Assembly (NCBI GenBank): GCA_937941095.1
Contig: CALDYJ010000165.1
Coordinates: 1-43,699, forward strand
Source: an uncultured Saprospiraceae bacterium
GTDB lineage: Bacteria > Bacteroidota > Bacteroidia > Chitinophagales > Saprospiraceae
Direction: 5' to 3'
DNA length: 43,699 bases
A program made the translations under genes and the position numbers. The notes beneath the pieces were generated by a model. That model saw nothing but the letters and a program-made list of their open reading frames with translations. It was not told the DNA's origin and ran no database searches. Below, piece after piece: positions 24,386 through 34,000 of this stretch (position 1 is its first letter; every line of letters starts with the position of its first letter).

Positions 24386-26020
24386 TTGAACAACAAAATA
24401 GCCAAATTCGGTGCTGTTTTTACCTTCTTAATAGTTAGTTCAAACTTATTTGCCCAATCCTCTGGCTCAGGATCTTCTAATATTGTTTTTTATGCACTTT
24501 TATTAATAGCTGCTCTACTAATCTTAGGAGCAGTAGCTATGATCGGTGACAGTATGATTAACATAAAAGCAAAAGAACTAGGAATTAAAGACGCTTCTGA
24601 AAACTTATCAATTTTTCCTACAACACAGGAACTATTTGGTCAGAAAGCAGAAGGACCTGCAGCAAACAAGAAAGTTCATTTCTTAAAAAAAGGTTTTGAT
24701 ATAAAATTAGAAGGAGAAGCAGACTATTCAGTAGATGAAAATCACAAAGTCACCACTTTTGCTGTGCAGCCTAAAAACTTTATTGGCATGTCACCAATTC
24801 CAAAAGTAATAGTAGAAGAAGGCCAAGAAGTGAAAGCAGGAGATCATATTTTCTTTGATAAAAAGAATCCAGATGTCATTTATGCTGCTCCTGTTAGCGG
24901 CGAAGTTGTTGGAATAAAGAGAGGGGAAAAGAGATCAATTTCGGAAATTGTCATTTTAGCGGACAAAGAGATTAAGTATAGAAAAATGGAATCTTTTGAC
25001 ATAAGCAATAGCTCTAGAGAAGAGTTGGTGACTTACATGTTAGATTCTGGCGTATGGCCACATATTAGACAAAGACCTTATGATATTGTGGCTGATCACA
25101 AAGTAGTACCAAAATCTATTTTCATTTCTACTTTTGATACAGCACCTTTAGCCCCTGATTTAGATATTGTGATAGCTGGAAGAGAGGATGAATTTCAAAT
25201 GGGTTTAGATATATTGAATAAATTAACAATAGGGAAGGTACATTTAGGTATAAATGCAAGGGATAATGATCCTTCACCTGCTTATACAGGGGCTGAAGGA
25301 GTTGAAATACATTATTTTCATGGGCCACACCCTGCAGGAAATGTTGGAGTTCAAATCCACCATGTAGATCCGATTAATTCTGGTGAAAAAGTATGGACTT
25401 TGGGTGTTCAAGATGTTTGCACCATTGGGGCTTTGTTCTTGGAAGGCATCTATGATGCTGAAAGAGTTGTTGTTTTAGCTGGGGCTGAATTAAGTAACCC
25501 GAGATATGTAACTACCTTTTTAGGAGCAAATTTAGGAGATCTTGTAAAAGATAGCATCGAAAATGATAATGTTAGGATAATCTCGGGAGATGTACTTAGT
25601 GGCAAGCAAAAAACAGTCGAAGGGTTTTTAAATTTCTTTGATGATCAATTAACGGTTATAGAAGAAGGTAATAAATATGAAGCTTTTGGGTGGCTTTTAC
25701 CTTCAAGCCCTAGACCAAGTCTTTCTCCTACGTTTTTGTCAAATTTAATCGGGACAAGCTATACTGCAAATACAAATACACATGGCGAAAAAAGAGCTTT
25801 TGTTGTAACAGGTCAGTATGAGCAAGTTTTACCAATGGATATCTATCCTCAACATATTATGAAGTCCATTTTGATCAATGATTTTGAAAGAATGGAGGGA
25901 TTAGGAATATTAGAGTTATCGGAAGAAGATGTTGCTTTGTGTGAATTTGCATGTACATCAAAACAACCATTACAAGAATTATTAAGAGAGGGATTGGATT
26001 TAATGAGAGATCAAGAATAA
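24386..26020 (+). CDS. nqrA: Na+-translocating NADH:quinone reductase subunit A, with N-terminal membrane extension
   Basis: NqrA is the peripheral cytosolic subunit that takes part in quinone binding in the Na+-NQR complex. This version has 544 residues, about 100 more than usual. The normal NqrA begins near residue 93 (VHFLKKGFDIKLEGEAD) and continues through FAVQPKNFIGMSPIPKVIVEEGQEVKAGDHIF and DVCTIGALFLEG to the end. In front of it are a signal-peptide-like segment (1-24, ending SSNLFAQ), a short SSGSGSS linker and a helix at about 33-52 (FYALLLIAALLILGAVAMIG), then a linker. The start is TTG 24386: in the upstream frame there is a stop at 24362 and no ATG, and the first ATG inside (24539) would cut the membrane helix. 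First gene of nqrABCDEF. Confidence 0.93.
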   Translation: MNNKIAKFGAVFTFLIVSSNLFAQSSGSGSSNIVFYALLLIAALLILGAVAMIGDSMINIKAKELGIKDASENLSIFPTTQELFGQKAEGPAANKKVHFLKKGFDIKLEGEADYSVDENHKVTTFAVQPKNFIGMSPIPKVIVEEGQEVKAGDHIFFDKKNPDVIYAAPVSGEVVGIKRGEKRSISEIVILADKEIKYRKMESFDISNSSREELVTYMLDSGVWPHIRQRPYDIVADHKVVPKSIFISTFDTAPLAPDLDIVIAGREDEFQMGLDILNKLTIGKVHLGINARDNDPSPAYTGAEGVEIHYFHGPHPAGNVGVQIHHVDPINSGEKVWTLGVQDVCTIGALFLEGIYDAERVVVLAGAELSNPRYVTTFLGANLGDLVKDSIENDNVRIISGDVLSGKQKTVEGFLNFFDDQLTVIEEGNKYEAFGWLLPSSPRPSLSPTFLSNLIGTSYTANTNTHGEKRAFVVTGQYEQVLPMDIYPQHIMKSILINDFERMEGLGILELSEEDVALCEFACTSKQPLQELLREGLDLMRDQE

Positions 26021-26039
26021 TATAAATAGGAAACAATAA

Positions 26040-27350
26040 ATGGGTTTACTAGATTATTTAAAAAAAATAGAACCAGATAAAAAGAAATCACCATTCTTAC
26101 ATACGCTGTTTGATGGCTTCTTTACATTTGCTTACGCTCCAAATTCTGTAACAAAAGGAGGTGTCCACATCAGAGATGGCATGGATTTAAAGAGAACAAT
26201 GATACATGTAGTTATTGCTCTTCAACTTTGTTATTTGTTTGGTTCTTATAATATCGGTCACCAGCATTATTCTGCTTTGGGCATGTACCCTAGCTTTATG
26301 TCTGGTTTCCATTTGAAGTTGTTTTATGGATTGATTAAAATCATTCCAATTTTTATAGTTGCTAATGTAGTAGGCTTAGGAATAGAATTCGTTTATGCAG
26401 CTAAAAAGGGACATGCAATAGAAGAAGGCTTTTTGGTTTCGGGTGCATTGATACCATTAATAATGCCCCCTGATATTCCATTATGGATATTGGCAATGTC
26501 TATCTTTTTTGCTGTAATTATTGGAAAAGAGGCTTTTGGAGGAACAGGGATGAATATTTTGAACATTGCTTTGCTTTCCAGAGTCTTTATTTTCTTTGCG
26601 TATCCTACTTATATTTCTGGAGATGAGGTTTGGATATCAGGCATCGAAAAAAGTGATCTCGGTTACGTTGCTTCAGAAAATGGATGGGCCTTTGGAATAT
26701 TTGATTGGATTTTTAATTCATTTGGGTGGGAGACCTTTGGAGCAGGAGGACAAGCAGTAGTTGATGGATATACTGGGGCCACGCCTTTAGGCTTGGCAGC
26801 AAAAGGAGGCTGGGAGGCAGTTTTAAATCATTATACACCATCTCAAATGTGGTGGGGAGCAATTCCTGGCTCTATTGGTGAAATGCCAAAATTATTCATA
26901 ATTATAGGAGCATTAATATTGATTCTTACAAGAATTGCAAGTTGGAGGATTATGGTTTCGATGTGTATTGGAGCTGTTGTTTGTTCGCTAATGCTGAATG
27001 CTTGGGGAGCAACACCATTTATGGAAGTTCCTTGGTATTATCAGTTTTATATGGGGAGTTTCTTTTTTGCCATGGCATTTATGGCCACTGATCCAGTTAC
27101 TGCAGCAAGTACTCAAACGGGTAAATGGTTTTATGGATTTTTAATCGGATTTGTCGGAATGATTATAAGAGTATTGAATCCAGCTTATCCTGAGGGATGG
27201 ATGTTAGCAATTCTTTTCATGAATGTTTTTGCTCCCTTAATTGATCATTATGTTTTAGAAGCTAATGTTAGTAGGAGAGCAAAAAGGAGAAAATTAAGTT
27301 CACTAGATACTGTACAAAGTGAAGTAACTCAAACAGAAGTGGTTCACTAA
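26040..27350 (+). CDS. nqrB: Na+-NQR subunit B
   Basis: Integral membrane subunit that holds covalently bound FMN and riboflavin and forms the main sodium pathway. It has 436 residues with about ten helices. The flavinylation motif DGYTGATPLG (matching Dxx(S/T)GAT) places the FMN-linked threonine at T248. Other family blocks: FLHTLFDGFFTFAYAPN, KEAFGGTGMNILNIALLSRVFIFFAYP in shortened form at about 160-190, and the C-terminal FFFAMAFMATDPVTAASTQTGKW. It begins 19 nt after nqrA. An ApbE-type flavin transferase is needed for the FMN link and is not in the window. Confidence 0.97.
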   Translation: MGLLDYLKKIEPDKKKSPFLHTLFDGFFTFAYAPNSVTKGGVHIRDGMDLKRTMIHVVIALQLCYLFGSYNIGHQHYSALGMYPSFMSGFHLKLFYGLIKIIPIFIVANVVGLGIEFVYAAKKGHAIEEGFLVSGALIPLIMPPDIPLWILAMSIFFAVIIGKEAFGGTGMNILNIALLSRVFIFFAYPTYISGDEVWISGIEKSDLGYVASENGWAFGIFDWIFNSFGWETFGAGGQAVVDGYTGATPLGLAAKGGWEAVLNHYTPSQMWWGAIPGSIGEMPKLFIIIGALILILTRIASWRIMVSMCIGAVVCSLMLNAWGATPFMEVPWYYQFYMGSFFFAMAFMATDPVTAASTQTGKWFYGFLIGFVGMIIRVLNPAYPEGWMLAILFMNVFAPLIDHYVLEANVSRRAKRRKLSSLDTVQSEVTQTEVVH

Positions 27351-27362
27351 TAAAATAGAAAT

Positions 27363-28115
27363 ATGCATTCAACAGGTTATACTTTAAGGTTCATTATTAT
27401 TCTTACAGCAGTAGTTGCATTATTGTTGACTGGATTGAGAGAGGTAACAAAAACTCAAGCGGAATTAAATGAAACAATCTTTAATAAAAAGGAAATTCTC
27501 AAGGCAATCGCAACTAGACTAGGTGATGATGTAGATGTTTCTGCAATGTCTGATGAAGAGGTTGAAAATAATTTCTCCAGAATAGAACAGTTAGCTGTAA
27601 ACATAAAAGGGGAATCAATCGATGCTGCTAAGATTATGGAGTCTGGATACAAAGGAGGAAAGGCTATAGATATTGATATGGCTAAAGAAAAGAAGAAGAA
27701 TGAAGAAGATAGGATATTCCCTTTATTTGTCTATGGAAAAGGAAAAGATAAAATCTATATTTTAAACGTAAGAGGAAATGGCCTTTGGGATGAAATATGG
27801 GGTAATGTAGCAGTAGAAAGTGATTTTAGCACAATTGTAGGTGTAAGTTTTGATCACAAAGGAGAAACACCAGGTTTAGGTGCAGAAATTAAAGACAATC
27901 CAGCTTTTCCAAAACAATTTACTGGCAAGAAAATTAGAAATGAAAATAGTGATTATGTTTCCGTTCTAGTCAAAAAAGGAGGAGCTGATAAGGGGAATGT
28001 ACACGAAGTTGATGGAATATCTGGTGCAACTGTCACTGCAGATGGGGTTACTGAAATGTTAGGGAGATGTATTAAATATTATGAGAAATATTACGAGAAA
28101 AATATTAAATCTTAA
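27363..28115 (+). CDS. nqrC: Na+-NQR subunit C
   Basis: Membrane-anchored periplasmic flavoprotein subunit carrying covalent FMN. It has 250 residues: one N-terminal helix (about 6-24, YTLRFIIILTAVVALLLTGL), then an FMN-binding domain. The flavinylation motif DGISGATVT gives T223 as the attachment site. GLWDEIWGNVAVESD and HKGETPGLGAEI are family signatures. It starts 12 nt after nqrB and precedes nqrD by 29 nt. Confidence 0.97.
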   Translation: MHSTGYTLRFIIILTAVVALLLTGLREVTKTQAELNETIFNKKEILKAIATRLGDDVDVSAMSDEEVENNFSRIEQLAVNIKGESIDAAKIMESGYKGGKAIDIDMAKEKKKNEEDRIFPLFVYGKGKDKIYILNVRGNGLWDEIWGNVAVESDFSTIVGVSFDHKGETPGLGAEIKDNPAFPKQFTGKKIRNENSDYVSVLVKKGGADKGNVHEVDGISGATVTADGVTEMLGRCIKYYEKYYEKNIKS

Positions 28116-28144
28116 TCATAAAGATTAACAAATAAATTTTTGAT

Positions 28145-28864
28145 ATGGCTGATACAGCAATACAAGATGTAAAAAAGAAAGAATCTGGAATTTCATTCGG
28201 TAAAAAAGAGCGGAAATTAATTTCTGATCCTCTAAATGATAATAATCCAATTACAGTACAAGTTCTTGGAATTTGTTCTGCACTAGCTGTTACATCATTG
28301 ATCTTACCGTCATTAGTGATGTCAATTGCGGTAGTTTTTGTTTGTATGTTTGCGAGTTTTTTTACTTCGCTGCTGAGAAAACAGATTCCAAATTCTGTGA
28401 GAATGATTGTGCAATTAGTGATAATAGCTGGGCTTGTAACGGTAGTTGAATTTGCATTAAAATATTTCAACTTTACTGTATATAAACAATTATCTGTTTA
28501 CATAGGTCTAATCATTACAAATTGTATAGTAATGGGAAGATTAGAAGCTTTTGCAATGGCAAACAATCCTTGGAAATCTTTATTGGATGGCTTAGGAAAT
28601 GGCTTAGGATATGGAGCAATTTTGTTGATTATAGCTTTTATCAGAGAGTTATTTGGTAAAGGAACTTTATTTGCTGGAACAGGGATAGAATGGAAAATAA
28701 TTGGAGCATCACCAGATTATATGATAAACACTTTAGACAGCACATGGTTTGGATGGTACGCTAATAATAACCTCATGGTATTACCAGCTGCAGCTATGTT
28801 TATTATCGGTATTTTGATTTGGATACAACGTTCGTACAACGAAAAGCTTGTTGACATATCTTAA
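28145..28864 (+). CDS. nqrD: Na+-NQR subunit D
   Basis: Integral membrane subunit of 239 residues with six helices. Together with NqrE it coordinates an intramembrane 2Fe-2S centre; the expected cysteines are present in LGICSALAV and LIITNCIVMGR. An N-terminal hydrophilic tail (about 1-35) precedes the family start SDPLNDNNPITVQVLG. The C-terminal FGWYANNNLMVLPAAAMFIIGILIW matches the family. RnfE is the paralogue in Rnf complexes, but nqrA and nqrF in the same operon decide for Nqr. Confidence 0.96.
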   Translation: MADTAIQDVKKKESGISFGKKERKLISDPLNDNNPITVQVLGICSALAVTSLILPSLVMSIAVVFVCMFASFFTSLLRKQIPNSVRMIVQLVIIAGLVTVVEFALKYFNFTVYKQLSVYIGLIITNCIVMGRLEAFAMANNPWKSLLDGLGNGLGYGAILLIIAFIRELFGKGTLFAGTGIEWKIIGASPDYMINTLDSTWFGWYANNNLMVLPAAAMFIIGILIWIQRSYNEKLVDIS

Positions 28865-28885
28865 TCAAATAAAAAGAATCAAAAT

Positions 28886-29518
28886 ATGATTATTTTAGAA
28901 AGTAGTAACTTATTAAATCTATTTATAAAGGCAGCCTTCATAGAAAATATGGTTTTAGCCTATTTTCTAGGGATGTGTTCTTTTCTAGCAGTTTCAAAAA
29001 CAGTGAAAACAGCATTTGGGCTAGGATTAGCTGTAATCTTTGTTCTTGGTATTACCATGCCTATAAACTGGTTGATCAATAACTTTTTGTTAGAAGAGGC
29101 TGGTTTGTTTGGAACAGACTTGACCTTTCTAAGGTTTATGTTGTTCATTGCTGTGATCGCTTCCATGGTTCAATTGGTTGAAATGGTCATAGAAAAGATA
29201 TCACCTTCTCTTTATAATTCATTAGGAATATTCCTCCCTTTGATAACAGTAAACTGTGCCATTTTAGGTGGTTCATTATTTATGGTATCAAGAGAATATA
29301 ACTTTAGTGAATCTGTTGCTTTTGGTTTAGGAGGAGGTTTTGGATGGTTTTTAGCGATCATTGCTATTGCTGCAATTAGAGAAAAAATTAAGTACTCAGC
29401 AGTTCCGCCTGCATTAAGAGGCTTAGGAATGGCTTTCATTCTTACTGGTCTTATGGGAGTTGCTTTCATGAGTTTAATGGGTATTGATCCAGAAGCTTTG
29501 ACAGGAGGAGCGAAATAG
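28886..29518 (+). CDS. nqrE: Na+-NQR subunit E
   Basis: Integral membrane subunit, 210 residues and six helices, inverted-topology partner of NqrD. Cysteines for the shared iron centre are in [13 protein letters not shown] and [13 protein letters not shown]. Other family blocks: [15 protein letters not shown] near the N-terminus and [17 protein letters not shown]. It starts 21 nt after nqrD and is followed by nqrF after 29 nt. Confidence 0.96.
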   Translation: MIILESSNLLNLFIKAAFIENMVLAYFLGMCSFLAVSKTVKTAFGLGLAVIFVLGITMPINWLINNFLLEEAGLFGTDLTFLRFMLFIAVIASMVQLVEMVIEKISPSLYNSLGIFLPLITVNCAILGGSLFMVSREYNFSESVAFGLGGGFGWFLAIIAIAAIREKIKYSAVPPALRGLGMAFILTGLMGVAFMSLMGIDPEALTGGAK

Positions 29519-29547
29519 TAGTTTAGCATAATAAAAAATTAAGGAGC

Positions 29548-30867
29548 ATGATATTTCTTTTAAACATGACAGTGATTTTATATGCCGTTTTGGTATTTGT
29601 AAGCATCATCGTTTTACTTTCAATGATGTTGATTTTCGCAAGAAAAAAATTAGTGCCTCAAGGAGCAGTAAAATTAGTCATCAATGGAGACACTGAGAAT
29701 CCTATGGAAGTACAACCGGGCACTACTCTTTTGAGTGCATTATCAACAAAAAGTATTTTCTTACCATCTGCCTGTGGTGGTGGTGGAACATGTGCAATGT
29801 GTGAGTGTCATGTTGATTCAGGAGGAGGAGATGTGCTTCCCACTGAGATGAATCATATGACACGAAAGGAAGCAGCAGAAGGACTTAGGTTGGCATGTCA
29901 AGTGAAAGTAAGAGAAGACATGGTGATCAGAATTCCAGAAGAGATCTTCGGGATTAAAAAATGGGAATGTGAAGTTGTTTCTAATTATAATGTAGCTTCA
30001 TTCATCAAGGAATTTGTGGTAAAATTACCTGAAGGTGAAACTTTGGATTTCGAATCAGGAGGATACATACAAATTGATGTTCCTACCATTACTTGTGATT
30101 TTCAAACAATGGACATAGCTCCACATCCTAGTGATTCTGCTGGTGCCGATAAATATAAGTCTGAATGGGATAAATTTAATCTTTGGCCTTTAAAGATGGT
30201 CAATGATGAGGAACAATTTAGAGCTTACTCGATGGCTAACCATCCTGCAGAAGGAAACATTGTAAAACTTAATATTAGAATTGCGACACCACCCTGGGAT
30301 AGAAAAGCAAATAATTGGATGCAAGTAAATCCTGGTGTTTGTTCTTCTTATGTATTCTCTAGAAAACCTGGAGATAAGGTTACAATTTCTGGACCTTATG
30401 GAGAATTCTTTATTAAGCCAACTAAAAAAGAGATGGTTTATATTGGAGGGGGAGCTGGAATGGCACCTCTGAGGTCTCATCTATTTCATTTGTTCCACAC
30501 ACTTAAGACTACAGATAGAAAAGTATCTTTCTGGTATGGAGGTAGAACAAGAAGAGAATTGTTTTATATAGATGAATTTAGAGCGATAGAAAAGGAATTT
30601 CCGAACTTCAAATTTTATGTGGCACTTGATAATCCATTAGAAGAAGACAATTGGAAAGTTAAATCTGATATTGATGCAGAAGGAGATGGCTTTAAAGGAT
30701 ACATAATGAGTGTATGTCACAAAGAATATTTGGCTAATCATCCAGAACCAGAAGAAATTGAATATTATTTCTGTGGACCTCCAATGATGAATGCATCAGT
30801 GATAAAAACATTAGATGATTTGGGTGTGCCGGAAGAGAATATTGCTTTTGATGATTTCGGTGGATAA
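29548..30867 (+). CDS. nqrF: Na+-NQR subunit F, NADH-oxidising
   Basis: Electron entry subunit: oxidises NADH through FAD and passes electrons to a 2Fe-2S cluster. It has 439 residues as read from ATG 29548. One N-terminal helix is followed by a ferredoxin domain whose cluster ligands are C76, C82, C85 and C117 (SACGGGGTCAMCEC, LACQV). The FAD-binding domain has FRAYSMANHPAEG, with RxYS for flavin, and the NADH domain has YIGGGAGMAPLRSH and the C-terminal YYFCGPPMMNASV and AFDDFGG. An internal ATG at 29566 gives an N-terminus of the same length as the Vibrio protein; AAGGAG lies one base before ATG 29548, too close for a normal ribosome-binding site. Last gene of the operon, closed by a large terminator. 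Confidence 0.97.
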   Translation: MIFLLNMTVILYAVLVFVSIIVLLSMMLIFARKKLVPQGAVKLVINGDTENPMEVQPGTTLLSALSTKSIFLPSACGGGGTCAMCECHVDSGGGDVLPTEMNHMTRKEAAEGLRLACQVKVREDMVIRIPEEIFGIKKWECEVVSNYNVASFIKEFVVKLPEGETLDFESGGYIQIDVPTITCDFQTMDIAPHPSDSAGADKYKSEWDKFNLWPLKMVNDEEQFRAYSMANHPAEGNIVKLNIRIATPPWDRKANNWMQVNPGVCSSYVFSRKPGDKVTISGPYGEFFIKPTKKEMVYIGGGAGMAPLRSHLFHLFHTLKTTDRKVSFWYGGRTRRELFYIDEFRAIEKEFPNFKFYVALDNPLEEDNWKVKSDIDAEGDGFKGYIMSVCHKEYLANHPEPEEIEYYFCGPPMMNASVIKTLDDLGVPEENIAFDDFGG

Positions 30868-30875
30868 GAAAATTT

Positions 30876-30936
30876 ATCACAATAAGCAAAAAAGGCTTGA
30901 TCTTTTCTAGATCAAGCCTTTTTTGCTTATTGTGAT
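30876..30936. terminator. Bidirectional terminator with a perfect 27-bp stem
   Basis: Two 27-nt arms (30876-30902 and 30910-30936) are exact reverse complements around the 7-nt loop TTTTCTA. The core GGCTTGATC/GATCAAGCC is flanked by A6 and T6, so it works as an intrinsic terminator for nqrF on the plus strand and would also stop minus-strand transcripts. Confidence 0.92.
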
Positions 30937-30951
30937 GAGATGAAGATCTTT

Positions 30952-30989
30952 AAAAAAAGAGCCTTAATCTTGTAAAGATTAAGACTCTT
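30952..30989 (-). terminator. Terminator of the haloperoxidase-like gene
   Basis: On the minus strand a 15-nt stem with one mismatch (30989-30975 with 30971-30957) and a 3-nt loop is followed by a run of T residues ending at 30952. It lies 29 nt past the stop of the gene at 31018. Confidence 0.85.
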
Positions 30990-31017
30990 AACGTTTAAAG
31001 TTTATAGTTCATCTTTA

Positions 31018-34000
31018 TTATTCCTTAATTACCTTTGTTGTGAAATATTCTTCACTATTTTCACTTATAAATCTCAAGATATAAACTCCAGAAGCCAATT
31101 CAGAGAGATTTAAACTGCTAGAATTGTTTTCGAATACAATTGTTTGCTCACGCAATAACCTTCCGTCAGCAGCGATAATTAGTGCTCTAACATTTCCAGT
31201 TATTTCATAATGAATTGTCGCTATATCTGTAACTGGATTTGGAAACACCTTTGTTCGTTTGTAATAATCTACTCCACTACAATCTTCATCAATACCATTA
31301 TCACTGATCTCAGCCATGATAGGGTTAATATTAGGGTTGGTGTCGTCGCAATCTTCAGCATTTGTAACAAATCCAATAGGAGGTGTATTCTGACAAGTTT
31401 CTATAATCAAATCTTCGTCTCCGAAAAAATCTCCATCTAAATCTTCATAATAAGTATAGGTTTGTAAGCCGTCGTCTTCGATACCATTGCAATCGTTATC
31501 AATTCCATCACATACTTCGGTAGCATTTGGATTTAAGTTAAAATTTAAATCATCACAATCAATGGCATTTGCAACATAACCAACTGGAGGAAAAGATATA
31601 CATGTATCAGTGCTTAAACTTGCATCCCCAAACGAATCCCCATCTGCATCAAAGTAATAAGTGTTTACAGGTATTCCATCATCGGCAAAACCATTGCAAT
31701 CGTTATCAATGCCGTCACAAATTTCAACAATATTTGGGTTTAATTCAGGATCTGAATCATTACAATCAGTATTGTTTGCTACATACCCAGCTGGTGGTGT
31801 AGTAATACAAGTATCTATTGAAATACCTGCATCTCCGTATGAATCCCCATCTGCATCAAAATAATAGGTGTTAACAGGAATGCCATCATCAGCTAAACCA
31901 TTACAATCATTATCAATGCCATCACAAATTTCACCTATACCTGGGTTAATCATTCCATTTGCATCATCACAATCCATATCATTTGCAACATACCCACTAG
32001 GTGGCGTATCTGCACAATCCATCAAAACAGCTGTGATATCTCCAAATCCATCTCCGTCTACATCTTCATAATATGTATTTAATGGTAATCCTTCATCTAT
32101 ATCACCATCACAATTATTATCAATTTTATCACAGGTTTCAGGAATGGATGGGTTTATCATTGGATCTAAATCATCACAATCTTCATAACTATAAAAACCA
32201 TCATTGTCTAGATCACTATAGAAATATTCTTTAGCATAATGAAAAGCATCTATTCCAATCTCCATCCCCATTAATCTTCCAGGTATATCATCTGCTGGTG
32301 GATGTATTCCTCCCCAAATTCTTGAAAGGCTACATTGATCTGATGCGTCTCTATAAGTTGCCCATTGTAATTCAAGGTCAATACTTGGACCATCTTCAAA
32401 AACTAAAAATTGGTTTCTAGGAGCATAAAATCTTCCTATTCCACCAGGGAAAAAAGGATCCCCTGTTAATAGTGTTAGGACTTCAGCTGCAGCTCTTGAA
32501 TAAGTCGAATGCCCTGATACGTAACCAGCAAAGGGTGGCGTTACAAAAGAAGGTCTTTGGTATGGCCACCAATTTTCAGCCAAAATCCAATCTACTCCTG
32601 CTTCGTCATTAAATGGATTAGAAATGAAATTAGGACCTCTCCAAGCCAAAACTTTAATCTTGCCTACATCTTCATTGTTATTACCAGCTAAAGGATCACC
32701 GGGCATAACTAATTCTACAAATCCAGGGTCAAGGACAAAACCTCCTGGATGGTACGAAGGTAAAGTAGGGTCAGAGCTTTGACCAAATTCAGCCATTTTT
32801 CTAATTGCAGAAACTGGTCGTGAATAATCATACCATCCTTTTATTCCCCAAGCAGTTATTGCACAATCATGCATTGCTCCTCCTAAAGTCAAATATGCTT
32901 TAACATCGTATTCCAATTCATTCATTACTTCTCCGATCCCATTAAATTTTTTGACATACAATGGATCATCCATAATTACATTTAATATGTCGAACCAGTG
33001 TCCTGGAGGAGTTTCTGAATCGGGGCCGTCAGCCCAAAATTCAGCAAGAACTCTTACAAAGTCCCCCCTCGGTACCATTTGAGGGGCATATGGCATACCG
33101 GTTTTTGGATTTACAGTTCTGCCTATACTAGTATCTCCACCATTTTGATCATCATAGAAATTTCGCATTTCTTGAAAAGTCTGAGGATATGACTGTATGT
33201 TTCCATTGCTTGCTGGAGAAATATCCCAAACAACGCCATCACCAGAATCACAATGTGAAGACCATTTTGAAACTAATGCATGACCCCATTTAAATTCTTC
33301 AGATAAGCCACCAACATTCATGGTATCTAAGTAAGGAGGATCTCCCGGATCATGGTAAACCCAATATTCTCCTCCTCCTCTGGTATTTATTGTTAAATCA
33401 GCAGAGTTTAAAGCAAAAGCATGCACTTTTCCCCATTCAGGGCTTAAAAATTCTGGTGTATTAAATGGAATTACATTTCCACTTTGGTCAATAAAAACAT
33501 TAAGTGTCAATGGTTGCCATCTATTAATGTCTGTCATAGTTGAGTTTCCTGAAAATGACATAATTAATGGATCATTTACAGGGGTATAATATTGATTAAC
33601 ATACTGTAGCGCTTCATTTGAATTATCAAAATTACCATAATTTATTATGCATTGAGCGACATAGTTGCCTAGCATCGCAGGACTTCCACTCAGGTAGTTT
33701 GGCGAAATATTAGCGGTTGAATATCCATGATCGAACATCCATGTGCTTATAAGATTTACTATGTAGGCATTGCCAGGTGAATTAGCAAATCTATGCCTCA
33801 TCAAACGATACATTGCATAGCTGATTGCTTCATGCCTAGCAGCTTCTAGGTCTGATCCCATAGGAAAAGGTGATAAAGGACATAAACTTCCATTTCTTGT
33901 CTTTCCTATCAAAACAGTTTCAGAAATTCCAGTCGTATCATATAAAGACCATATATCATACATGGCTATTGAACTATGATATAAATTTCTTGCATGTACC

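Noticed and set aside
31569..32071. Plus-strand open frames over the metal-binding repeats, themselves repetitive
   Set aside because: They exist only because the 207-nt coding repeats lie on the minus strand; repetition is inherited from that gene.
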